This document shows, in pieces, positions 7,928 to 16,271 of a stretch of 64,000 bases of DNA. Position numbers and translations under genes: made by a program. The stretch comes from Lysobacter solisilvae (GTDB lineage: Bacteria; Pseudomonadota; Gammaproteobacteria; Xanthomonadales; Xanthomonadaceae), in contig NZ_CP071518.1 of NCBI RefSeq assembly GCF_016613535.2, positions 1 to 64,000 on the forward strand. Reading direction: 5' to 3'. Below the pieces are notes generated by a model. That model saw only the letters and a program-made list of their open reading frames with translations, did not search any database and was not told the origin of the DNA. Numbering within the stretch: position 1 is the first letter of the stretch; each line of letters starts with the position of its first letter.

Positions 7928-9637
7928 ATGCGGCAAGAGTTCAAAGGCAACGGCGCCTCGCGCGGCAGTGCGCTGGGCCGTGCCCGCGTCCGCCTGCCGC
8001 ACGCGCTGGAAGTCGCCGAAGAACACATCTCACCCGAACAGGTCGCCGACGAACTGGCCCGCCTGCACCGGGCGATCGACGTGGTCCGCGCGCAGATGCA
8101 CGAACTGCGGCAGCGCCTCCACGGGGCGCTGGCACACGAAATCGGCGAGTTCCTCGACCTCCACGCCTTGCTGCTGGACGACCCGGAACTGCTGCAGGGC
8201 CTGGATGCGCTGATCCGCACGGGCCGCTACACCGCCGATTACGCCCTGCGCCTGCAGCGTGACCGGATCGCGGCCGTCTTCGCGGGCATGGACGACGCCT
8301 ACCTGCGCAGCCGCATCGACGACATCGACCAGGTCGTCGGGCGCATCCATGCAGCGCTGCACAGCCGCGAAAACGGCGCCGAGGGCGTGGCCGGCGAGAT
8401 CCTGATCACCGACAACGTGGCGCCCGCCGAACTGGCCCAGTTGCAGGCGCAGGGCGTGGTGGCCATCGTCACCTCCGCCGGCAGCACGCTGTCGCACAGC
8501 GCCATCCTGGCACGCAGCCTGCACCTCCCGCTGGTGGTGGGCCTGCCGCAGGCGCTGCTCAAGATCAACGACGGCGACGCGCTGATCGTGGACGGCGGCA
8601 GCGGCCTGGTGGTTGCCGAGCCCGCGCCCGCGGACCTGCGGACGCACCGCCAGCGCGAGCGCGAGTACATCCGCGAGCGAAAGGAACTGCACCGCCTACG
8701 GCGCGAACCCACCCGCACCATCGACGGCGTCGACATCCATCTCTACGCCAACGCCGAATCGCGCGAGGACGTCGCCGAGGCCCACGCTCTCGGCGCGTCC
8801 GGGATCGGGCTGTACCGCACCGAGTTCCTGTTCCTGCAGCGCAACGAACTGCCCGACGAAGAGGAGCAGTTCCGCGCCTATCGGGATGTCGTCCTGGGCA
8901 TGAGCGGGCGCCCGGTAACAATCCGCACGCTCGACCTGGGCGCCGACAAGGCCGACCGCACCGGCCTGGCAATGCGCGATGAACCCAACCCCGCACTGGG
9001 CCTGCGCGGGGTGCGCCTGTCGCTGGCGCGGGCCAACCTGCTGGACACGCAGCTGCGCGCACTGCTGCGCGCTTCGGGCTACGGACCGTTGCGCGTACTG
9101 GTACCGATGATCAGCTCGCGCGAGGAGGTCCGCGAAGTAAAGGCGCGGCTCAGGAGCCTGGCCCGGGACCTGCGCACGCAGGGCCACGAGATCGCCGACC
9201 ACATCCCGCTGGGTGCGATGATCGAAGTACCCGCTGCGGCCATCGCCCTGCCCGGCTTCATCGGCAGCGTGGATTTCCTGTCGATCGGCACCAACGACCT
9301 GGTCCAGTACCTGCTTGCCGCAGATCGCAACAACGAGGCCCTCGCCGACCTGTACACGCCGCTGCACCCGGCCGTATTGCGCCTGCTGCGCGACGTCATC
9401 CGCCTGGCCCACACGCGCGGACGGCCTATCGCCGTCTGCGGCGAAATGGCCGGCGACCCGCTCTACGCCCCATTGCTGCTGTCATTGGGACTGACCGAGT
9501 TCAGCCTGCACCCGAATACGCTGCTCGAAGTGCGCCGGCTGATCCGGGAGTGCGACCTGGCCGCCTTGCGCAAGCGCATGCCGTCGCTGCTGCGCGCACG
9601 TGACCGGGCGGGCATCGAGGCCTGGATGAAGGTTTGA
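7928..9637 (+). CDS. ptsI: Phosphoenolpyruvate-protein phosphotransferase (enzyme I)
   Basis: Enzyme I takes phosphate from phosphoenolpyruvate and passes it to HPr. At 569 residues it has the usual length for EI. The phospho-histidine is His190 in AGSTLSHSAILARS; the HPr-binding helical domain precedes it. The TIM-barrel PEP domain carries GIGLYRTEFLF, TIRTLDLGADK and SIGTNDLVQYLLAADRNN, and the active-site cysteine lies in IAVCGEMAGDP. A GGAGG ribosome site (7919-7923) precedes the ATG. EI-HPr-EIIA plus HprK forms a complete regulatory chain without a permease in this cluster. Confidence 0.97.
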   Translation: MRQEFKGNGASRGSALGRARVRLPHALEVAEEHISPEQVADELARLHRAIDVVRAQMHELRQRLHGALAHEIGEFLDLHALLLDDPELLQGLDALIRTGRYTADYALRLQRDRIAAVFAGMDDAYLRSRIDDIDQVVGRIHAALHSRENGAEGVAGEILITDNVAPAELAQLQAQGVVAIVTSAGSTLSHSAILARSLHLPLVVGLPQALLKINDGDALIVDGGSGLVVAEPAPADLRTHRQREREYIRERKELHRLRREPTRTIDGVDIHLYANAESREDVAEAHALGASGIGLYRTEFLFLQRNELPDEEEQFRAYRDVVLGMSGRPVTIRTLDLGADKADRTGLAMRDEPNPALGLRGVRLSLARANLLDTQLRALLRASGYGPLRVLVPMISSREEVREVKARLRSLARDLRTQGHEIADHIPLGAMIEVPAAAIALPGFIGSVDFLSIGTNDLVQYLLAADRNNEALADLYTPLHPAVLRLLRDVIRLAHTRGRPIAVCGEMAGDPLYAPLLLSLGLTEFSLHPNTLLEVRRLIRECDLAALRKRMPSLLRARDRAGIEAWMKV

Positions 9638-9685
9638 CCCGAAGCGTCGGGGCCCGGCGTTCCTGCCGGAGCCGCAAGCGCTTTC

Positions 9686-9712
9686 GGGCGTCGACGGACG
9701 CCCCCTTCTTCC
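9686..9712 (+). terminator. Probable intrinsic terminator after ptsI
   Basis: A 7-bp stem GGGCGTC / GACGCCC (9686-9692 and 9697-9703) with a four-base loop is followed by a pyrimidine stretch CCTTCTTCC. It lies 48 bases after the ptsI stop and before the mgtE promoter candidate. The U-tract is imperfect, hence moderate confidence. Confidence 0.45.
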
Positions 9713-9729
9713 ATTCGCCCTCGCAGGGG

Positions 9730-9758
9730 TGGGCAGCGTCCCAGCCGCGGGCGATAAT
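9730..9758 (+). promoter_or_regulatory. Candidate sigma-70 promoter for mgtE
   Basis: TGGGCA (9730-9735) and GATAAT (9753-9758) are 17 bases apart, just after the probable ptsI terminator. The mgtE ATG follows about 65 bases downstream. The -10 is strong and the -35 matches four of six. Confidence 0.45.
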
Positions 9759-9823
9759 GCCTGCATGAACGCCTGACCCCCGTCGCGCCCTGTTTGGCCC
9801 GACTCGCCATTGGAAGTACCTGC

Positions 9824-11185
9824 ATGGCAGAAGCCGTCCGCCACGACAAGACCGCGCGCCAGCTGCGTCTGCTCTCCGACGCGCTCGATTCCGGCCGCCT
9901 GGGTCCCGTGCGCCGGCTGGTGAACACCCTTTCCCCGGCCGAGATCGGCAACCTCCTCGAATCCCTGCCACCGGCCAAGCGCACCGTCGTCTGGGGCCTG
10001 GTCGACGCCGAGGACGACGGTGAAGTGCTGGTCCACGTCGGCGACGACGTGCGCGAGAGCCTGCTGGCGGAAATGGACCCGGACGAGATCATCGCCGCGG
10101 CATCCGACCTGGACATCGACGACCTGGCCGACCTGGTCGAGGATCTTCCCGACACCGTCATCGACGAAGTCCTGCGCGCCATGGACCGCGAGAACCGCGA
10201 GCGCCTGGAGCAGGTGCTGTCCTATGACGAGGACACCGCGGGCCGCCTGATGAACCCCGACATCGTGACGGTGCGTGCCGACACGACGGTCGATGTCGTC
10301 CTGCGCTACCTGCGCCTGCGGGGCGAACTGCCGGAGCATACCGATCACCTGTACGTGGTCAGCCGCCGCCACCAGTACCTGGGACGCATCGCACTGCAGG
10401 CGCTGCTGACCCACGAGCCGATCACGCCGATCAACCAGCTGGTCGACGACGAGCAGCCCGCCATCGACGTGGGCGATACCTCGCAGGAAGTAGCCCGGCG
10501 CTTCTCGGACCACGACTGGATTTCCGCGCCGGTCGTGGACGACAACAACATCCTGCTGGGCCGCATCACCATCGACGACGTGGTCGACATCATTCGCGAT
10601 CAGGCCGAGCACCAGGCGCTGGGCGCCGCCGGCCTGGACGAGGACGAGGACCTGTTCTCACCGGTGCCGCGAGCCTGGCGCCGCCGCATCGTCTGGCTTG
10701 GCGTGAACCTGGGCACCGCGTTCCTGGCCTCCAGCGTCGTGGGGCAGTTCCAGGGCACGATCGACCAGATCGTCGCGCTGGCGGTGCTGATGCCCATCGT
10801 GGCGGGCATGGGCGGCAATGCCGGCACCCAGGTACTGGCGCTGATGGTGCGCGGCCTGGCGCTGGGCCAGGTGGGTGCGTCCAACGTGCAGACCCTGCTG
10901 TGGAAGGAAGTGCGCGTGGCCGCGATGAATGGCCTGGCGCTGGGCAGCATCGTCGGGCTGGCGACGTGGGCCTGGTTCGGCGACGCGATGCTGGCGCTGG
11001 TCATTGGCGCGGCCATGACGATCAACCTGCTCTTCGCCGCCAGCGCGGGCGTGCTGGTACCGCTGACCCTCAAGCGCATGAACCTGGATCCCGCGCTCGC
11101 CGGCGGCGTGATCCTCACCACGGTCACCGACGTGATGGGTTTCCTCGCGTTCCTCGGCCTGGCCACGCTGATCCTGCTGCGTTGA
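9824..11185 (+). CDS. mgtE: Magnesium transporter MgtE
   Basis: MgtE is a homodimeric Mg2+ channel gated by cytosolic Mg2+. The chosen ATG (MAEAVRHDKTARQLR) gives 453 residues, the usual size. The N-domain (about 1-130) has the acidic repeats IIAAASDLDIDDLADLVEDL. Two CBS domains follow, with LMNPDIVTVRAD and IDDVVDIIRDQAEHQ. The C-terminal pore has five membrane helices starting near LGVNLGTAFLASSVVGQF, with the conserved PIVAGMGGNAGTQ. The stop overlaps the next start (TGATG), suggesting coupling to the cold-shock/DUF1294 gene. mgtE after ptsI recurs in xanthomonads. Confidence 0.96.
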   Translation: MAEAVRHDKTARQLRLLSDALDSGRLGPVRRLVNTLSPAEIGNLLESLPPAKRTVVWGLVDAEDDGEVLVHVGDDVRESLLAEMDPDEIIAAASDLDIDDLADLVEDLPDTVIDEVLRAMDRENRERLEQVLSYDEDTAGRLMNPDIVTVRADTTVDVVLRYLRLRGELPEHTDHLYVVSRRHQYLGRIALQALLTHEPITPINQLVDDEQPAIDVGDTSQEVARRFSDHDWISAPVVDDNNILLGRITIDDVVDIIRDQAEHQALGAAGLDEDEDLFSPVPRAWRRRIVWLGVNLGTAFLASSVVGQFQGTIDQIVALAVLMPIVAGMGGNAGTQVLALMVRGLALGQVGASNVQTLLWKEVRVAAMNGLALGSIVGLATWAWFGDAMLALVIGAAMTINLLFAASAGVLVPLTLKRMNLDPALAGGVILTTVTDVMGFLAFLGLATLILLR

Positions 11186-11810
11186 TGGGGGAACAGCTCG
11201 GCAAGGTCGCGCAGTGGCACGACGACAAGGGCTACGGCTTCATCGCCGCCCTCGATGCCGAGCCCGGTCCACGGGCGTTCTTCCACATCCGCGATTACGA
11301 ACAGGCCGGGCGACGCCCGGAAACCGGAGAGATCGTCCGCTTCACGGCGCGCCGGGATGGTGACGGCCGGTTGCGCGCGTCGGGCGTGCGTCGCGCGGCG
11401 CGGCCAGTGCGGACCTCCCGGCCCGTCGCCAACCGCCCCGCGCGCGCGGGCCCTCGGCCCTCCTGTCCGGTGCACTGGTGCTGGTTCATGCCGGCCTGAT
11501 GACCTGGGGCATCATCGAGGGCCGCCTGCCTGGGTTGCTGCCCTTCGCCGTCGGCGTCGCCTGCGCGGTCACCTACACCGCTTATGCGCTGGACAAGCAC
11601 GCGGCCCGGCGCGGCCGCTGGCGCATTCCCGAGTCGACACTGCACCTGCTGGAACTGCTGGGCGGCTGGCCTCGCGCGCTTTTGGCCCAGCACCTGCTCC
11701 ACCACAAGACACGCAAGGCGGCCTATCGACAAGCGTTCTGGAAGATGGTCGTCGTGAACTGCGCCGTCCTGGCGGGCTGGATTCTCTACTGGGATCGCCT
11801 GCCCTTCTGA
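11185..11810 (+). pseudogene. Cold-shock domain + DUF1294 membrane protein, frame broken in the linker
   Basis: The first frame (11185-11499) encodes a cold-shock-type nucleic-acid-binding domain, GKVAQWHDDKGYGFIAALD with FFHIRDYEQAGRRP, then a basic Arg/Pro linker. The DUF1294 part, with two membrane helices and AYALDKHAARRGRWRIPEST plus LLGGWPRALLAQHLL, lies in another frame ending at 11810. The two halves are normally one protein of about 200 residues. The frame must change between about 11400 and 11455; a CG dinucleotide run at 11439-11448 is the likeliest site. Two separate overlapping genes are possible, since a GTG at 11478 could start the second half, but it would cut into the first membrane helix. 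DUF1294 has no firmly established function. Confidence 0.75.
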
Positions 11811-11818
11811 AGCCGGTC

Positions 11819-14040
11819 TCAGGCCTCCACGCGCGCCGCGGCGTGCCGCGCGAGGATGGAATCGATCGGCTCCGGCCGACCGTAGAAGTAGCCCTGGGCC
11901 CAGTCCACGCCCAGGTCGCGCAGGGCCGCCGCGGTGGCGGCGTCTTCGACGAACTCGGCCACTGTCGTCGCACCGAAGGCGTGGGCCGCGTGCACCGCGG
12001 CCTCGATCAGCGCGTGGTCGCGCGGCGAGCGGATCATGTTGCGCACGAAGCTTCCGTCGATCTTCACCACCGTGATGGGCAACTGCTTGAGCCGTTCGAA
12101 CGACTGGAAACCCACGCCGAAATCGTCCAGCGCGATCTGGCATCCGCGCTCGCGCAGCTGCCCCAGCAGACGCATCGAATCGGAGACGTGGGTGATCGCC
12201 GCGGTTTCGGTCACCTCGAAGCACAGCATCGACATCGGCAACGCGAAGTCATCCAGGTTGGCGAGCAGCTGCTGGGCGAACTCGCGCGACGCCAGGGACT
12301 GGCCGGTGACGTTGACGCTTATATGCGCGGTCGCTGGCAGCTGCGCGCGGTGTTCGCGCAGCCACTGGTCCAGCGCGCGGACGACGGCCAGATCGAGCTC
12401 CGAGGTGCGCCGGTCGGCCTGCAGTTCGGCCATGAACATGTGCGGATACAGCAACCCGCCGCCGTCATCGCGCAGCCGGCACAGCACTTCCCCTGCCAGC
12501 ACGCCGGTGCGGTCCCGCGCGGCCAGCGGCACGATCGGCTGGAAGTGCAATTCGACCTTGCCCTTGCGGATGCGCGAGAGCACGGTGGCCGACAGGCGCA
12601 GCGTGCCCTGCCGGGAGGCGCGCATGCGCCCGTCGGGCTGGACGCTGACGCTGCGCAGCTCGCCGCGGCGCTGCGCCTCGAACGCCGAATGGGCGGCATG
12701 CACGAGGCGATCGTCCAGGGCTGTCGCGGGCGGTTTCCGGGCCGGCCACGCCCAGGTAGGGCAGCACCCGCACGCGACTGCCGCGCCAGGCGAATTCCAG
12801 GGTGTTGAGGTGCTCGAGCAGGTCCGCCCACGGCGTCTGCGCCGGGTGTGTCGGGACCGGCACGAGCGCCAGGCGGCCGGTGCCGACGTGATAGACCTCC
12901 GCGCGGCCCGCCAGATGGTGGGCGACAGCGCGCATCAGTTGTGATTCGGCATGCAGGCCCAGGCTGGCGGTCACGCATTCCGTCCGGTCCAGCAGCAGGA
13001 ATCCCAGTGAGGGCACCGCCGCCTGCGCGGCGCGCCTGCGCAGCGCGGCCAGGTTGCGCAGGCCGGTCATCGGTTCGGTGCGGCTGTCACGCTCGTGCTG
13101 GGCCGCGGCAGCTTCGCGCTCGCGGCTGTGCAGGAACAGCACGACCAGCAGCGCCTCCAGCATCAGGCATTCCAATGCGATGCGGAACATGTCGACTACG
13201 TCGGGCAGGTTCGCCGAGCCGTCCACGCGGTGCGCCAGCGCGGCCGCGAACAGCAGGTGCACCAGCACCAGCAAGGGCATGCTGTGGCCGGGATCCAGGC
13301 GCAGGATGGCGAACACCATCAGCGCGGCCGGCACCAGCCGGTAGTCGAGCCACACCTGCAGCCAAGGGGCCGGTGTCGATGTCGAACTGTCCCGCCAGCT
13401 GCAGCGCCAGCGTGGGCAGCAGCACGCCGATGATGATCACCCGCCAGGGCACGGCGGTGCGCCACCAGGGCAACGCCCGCGCTCGTTGCGAATACGCCGC
13501 CGCAATCACGATCGGCAGGGTCATGATCGACACGCCGAAGAAGCGGGCGAAGAACACCTGCAGGGCCGCGTTGAAGTCCTCGTATTCCAGGTCCGTCAGC
13601 CAGCGATAGGCGTGGTTGGCCAGGGTCATGGCCAGCGGCAGCACCAGCGCCCCCAGGAACAGGATGCGCGACACGTCGCCAACGCTGAGCACGTCGCCGG
13701 GAACGTTGCGGGGCCAGCCCAGCCGGCGGGCCGTCCAGCGCAGCAGGCCGTAGGAGACCAGCAGGTTCACCAGCCCGTGGTGCCAGGTCTGTCCGTCCAG
13801 GCCCACCCGGTAGAACCACACCCCGGCCACGGCCAGCACGCACACGCGCAGCGTCCAGGGATCGCGCGCCAGCAGCGCGACAGCCAGCAGCATGCCGAGC
13901 TTGAAATGCGCCAGCGAAGCATCGGTCGTAACGCCGAAATAGCTGGCCTGGTACGGAATCGAGACGAATGACAGCAGGGCGCAGGCACCGGCGAGCAGGG
14001 CATTGCGCAACCACCGTGTGTTGTTGCTGCCTGCGTGCAC
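11819..14040 (-). pseudogene. Membrane protein with degenerate GGDEF and EAL domains, two frame breaks
   Basis: Three consecutive frames make one protein. The first (from GTG 14040) has eight or more membrane helices resembling a MASE-type sensor, up to GQFDIDTGP. One extra base near 13364-13369 (AAGGGG on the plus strand) breaks it; removing it restores GPWLQVWLDYRLVPAALM. The second frame holds a GGDEF-like domain whose signature is replaced by VGTGRLALV, so it cannot be a standard cyclase. Another extra base in the GGG at 12718-12720 breaks the next junction (DSLDDRLVHAAHS when repaired). The EAL part keeps EVLCRL, NVTG, EVTET, LDDFG, KIDGSF, EFVE and QGYFYG, the c-di-GMP phosphodiesterase residues. 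The gene lies 86 bases downstream of pyrB. Indel artefact or decay cannot be separated here. Confidence 0.8.
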
Positions 14041-14125
14041 CGCCTCCCCCCTGTCGAGAAGCGTTGGTTGACGGCCAAGAGTGCGCGCCACCGCCGGCCA
14101 CGGCAAGCCCGGCGGCAGCCGTCCG

Positions 14126-15043
14126 TCAGCAGCCCAGCAGCAGGTCCAGCGCGGCCATGCGCACGGCCACCCCGTTGGCCACCTGACGCAGGACCAGCGA
14201 CTGGGGGCCGTCGGCTACCTCATCCGTAATTTCCACCCCGCGGTTCATCGGGCCTGGATGCAGGACAACCGCGTCGGGGGCCGCCCGGCGCAGGCGCGTC
14301 GCGGTGAGACCGTAGTGGCGGTGGTAATCGTCCAGTGAGGCGATCAGGCCGTCCTCCATCCGCTCGCGCTGGATGCGCAGCATCATCACCGCATCCACGC
14401 CTGCCAGGGCCGCATCGAAGTCGTCGACGACCGTACAGCCGCGCAGGGTCCCGTCGTCGGGGAGCAGGGCCGCGGGGCCGCACACCCGGATCTCGCCTGC
14501 GCCCAGCGTACGCAGCGCGTGCAGGTCCGAGCGCGCCACCCGCGAATGCAGCACATCGCCGACGATGAGTACTTTCAGCTGGCTGAAGTCGGTGCCCTTG
14601 GCCTGGCGCAGGGTCAGCATGTCCAGCAGCCCTTGTGTCGGGTGCGCGCTGCGCCCTTCGCCGGCGTTGAGCACGCTAACACCCGGTCCGGCGGCGGCCG
14701 CCAGCGCGGTTACCGCACCGTCGCCCTTGTGCCGGATCACGAAGCCGCGCACGCCCATGGCCTCGATCGTGCGGAATGTGTCGAGGTCGGTCTCGCCCTT
14801 GGTCGTGGAGGAGGTCGACGCGTCGAAACCCAGCACGTGCGCGCCCAGGCGCTGCCCTGCCAACTGGAAGCTCAGCCGCGTGCGTGTGGAAGGCTCGAAG
14901 AACAGCGTGCACACCGCCACGCCATCGAGCGCGTCGCGCGCCTGCTCGCCTGCGGCGAAGGCCTGCGCGCGCTCGAGCAGCGCCTCCAGGGTGGCGCGCG
15001 GGAGGGAATCCAGGGTCAGCAGGTGCCGGGGCTTGTCGGTCAT
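14126..15043 (-). CDS. pyrB: Aspartate carbamoyltransferase catalytic chain
   Basis: PyrB condenses carbamoyl phosphate with aspartate in pyrimidine synthesis. The 305 residues carry the carbamoyl-phosphate loop FEPSTRTR (49-56), the 80s loop TTKGETD (80-86), NAGEGRSAHPTQGLLD and HPGPMNRGVE near the C-terminus. No pyrI regulatory chain is adjacent, and the length fits the unregulated or dihydroorotase-associated class. It lies 81 bases after ruvX on the same strand, an order (algH-ruvX-pyrB) shared by many gammaproteobacteria. Confidence 0.96.
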   Translation of the reverse strand: MTDKPRHLLTLDSLPRATLEALLERAQAFAAGEQARDALDGVAVCTLFFEPSTRTRLSFQLAGQRLGAHVLGFDASTSSTTKGETDLDTFRTIEAMGVRGFVIRHKGDGAVTALAAAAGPGVSVLNAGEGRSAHPTQGLLDMLTLRQAKGTDFSQLKVLIVGDVLHSRVARSDLHALRTLGAGEIRVCGPAALLPDDGTLRGCTVVDDFDAALAGVDAVMMLRIQRERMEDGLIASLDDYHRHYGLTATRLRRAAPDAVVLHPGPMNRGVEITDEVADGPQSLVLRQVANGVAVRMAALDLLLGC

Positions 15044-15124
15044 CGGGGACGTGGCAGGGAAGCGGGGGTGGAAGAGGTGCCGAGGCGAGCGGCGATGGAA
15101 TGCGGCGCGACATGCGCCCCGGCG

Positions 15125-15580
15125 TCAGCTCAGCGGTACGGCCTGGTCCGGCGCGGCCAGCCAGCGCTCGACGATGACCGCGGCCGCCACCGCGTCCAGC
15201 GCCTCGGCATCGCGACGCCGCTTGCGGCCTTCGGCGCGGTCGCTGGCGAACCGCTGCGCCGCTTCGATGGAACTGGCCCGTTCGTCGACCAGCACCACCG
15301 GCAGCTGGTAGCGCGTGGCCAGCTCGCGGGCGAAGGCATGCGCGCGCACGCGGGCGGGCTGGTCGCCGCCTTCCAGCGTGAGCGGGTCGCCTACGATCAG
15401 ACCATCCGGGCGCCACTCCTTGCGCAGCCGGTCGATCGACGTCCAGTCCGGACCGTGGGCGTGCACATCGATCACCGCCAGCGCCCGCGCGCCCGAACCA
15501 AACGCACTGCCCACCGCCACGCCGATGCGCCGTGCGCCGACGTCGAAGCCCAGGACGGTGCCGTCGCGGCGGATGCTCAT
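15125..15580 (-). CDS. ruvX: Pre-16S rRNA nuclease / Holliday junction resolvase-like protein YqgF
   Basis: This 151-residue RNase H-fold protein completes 5' maturation of 16S rRNA in E. coli; the older name reflects its resemblance to Holliday junction resolvases. The catalytic acidic residues appear in GFDVGARRIGVAVG, VDERASSIEA and DAVAAAVIVERW. It starts 37 bases after the algH stop and precedes pyrB. No anomalies were seen. Confidence 0.95.
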   Translation of the reverse strand: MSIRRDGTVLGFDVGARRIGVAVGSAFGSGARALAVIDVHAHGPDWTSIDRLRKEWRPDGLIVGDPLTLEGGDQPARVRAHAFARELATRYQLPVVLVDERASSIEAAQRFASDRAEGRKRRRDAEALDAVAAAVIVERWLAAPDQAVPLS

Positions 15581-15617
15581 GCCCGGGCCGCCGGTGCTCG
15601 ATGGCGCGGGGTGCGCA

Positions 15618-16184
15618 TCAGGCGTGCCCGGCGTAATCGGCCAGGTGCGCGAAGTCCACGCCGATGCGTCCAGCCGCCGCGACCCAGCGCGACTCCAGCG
15701 GAAGCGTGAACAGCAACTCGGGGTCCGCTGGGGCGGTCAGCCAGTCGTTCTCGGTCAGCTCGTTTTCCAGCTGTCCCGAACCCCAGCCTGCGCAGCCCAG
15801 GGCGACGATTGCGTGATCCGGACCATCCCCGCGAGCCATGGCCTCGAGGATGTCGCGCGAAGTGGTCAGAAACAGCGACGGGGTGATCGACAGCGTCGAA
15901 TCCCACCTTGGGCCGCCGTCGTGAAGCACGAAGCCGCGTTCCGGATGCACCGGACCGCCGGCCAGGACCGGCTGGTCGCGCAGGGCCTGGCTGCCCCCTT
16001 CCACGCCCATCTGCCCCAGCACTTCTCCCAGCGTGTACTCGGAGCGGCGGTTCACGACGATGCCCATGGCCCCGTCGTCGTCGTGCTGGCAGATCAGGGC
16101 GACGCTGCGCGAGAAGTTGGTCTTCGACAGCGCTGGCAGAGCGATCAGCAGCTGGTTGGTCAGGGGCTCGGGCATCAGTGACAT
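15618..16184 (-). CDS. algH: YqgE/AlgH family protein
   Basis: The 188-residue cytoplasmic protein belongs to the UPF0301/AlgH family (DUF179). In Pseudomonas it was named for an effect on alginate expression, but its biochemical role is still unclear. Family features are [21 protein letters not shown] at the N-terminus (in pieces), [36 protein letters not shown] and [15 protein letters not shown]. It is the first gene of the algH-ruvX-pyrB unit and is divergent from the peptidase gene 88 bases away, so a promoter is expected in that gap. No clear hexamers were found. Confidence 0.93.
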   Translation of the reverse strand: MSLMPEPLTNQLLIALPALSKTNFSRSVALICQHDDDGAMGIVVNRRSEYTLGEVLGQMGVEGGSQALRDQPVLAGGPVHPERGFVLHDGGPRWDSTLSITPSLFLTTSRDILEAMARGDGPDHAIVALGCAGWGSGQLENELTENDWLTAPADPELLFTLPLESRWVAAAGRIGVDFAHLADYAGHA

Positions 16185-16271
16185 GGCCGCATTCTAGCGC
16201 GCGCCACCCCTGCCGCCAGATGGGGATACGACTCGAGCGGAGCGGCGTAGGATGGTGGGCTTTCGCCGCCC

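Noticed and set aside
9780..9824. Sigma-54 promoter before mgtE
   Set aside because: TTTGGCCC followed by GCCATTGG does not give the required GG and GC spacing; the -10/-35 candidate at 9730-9758 is better.
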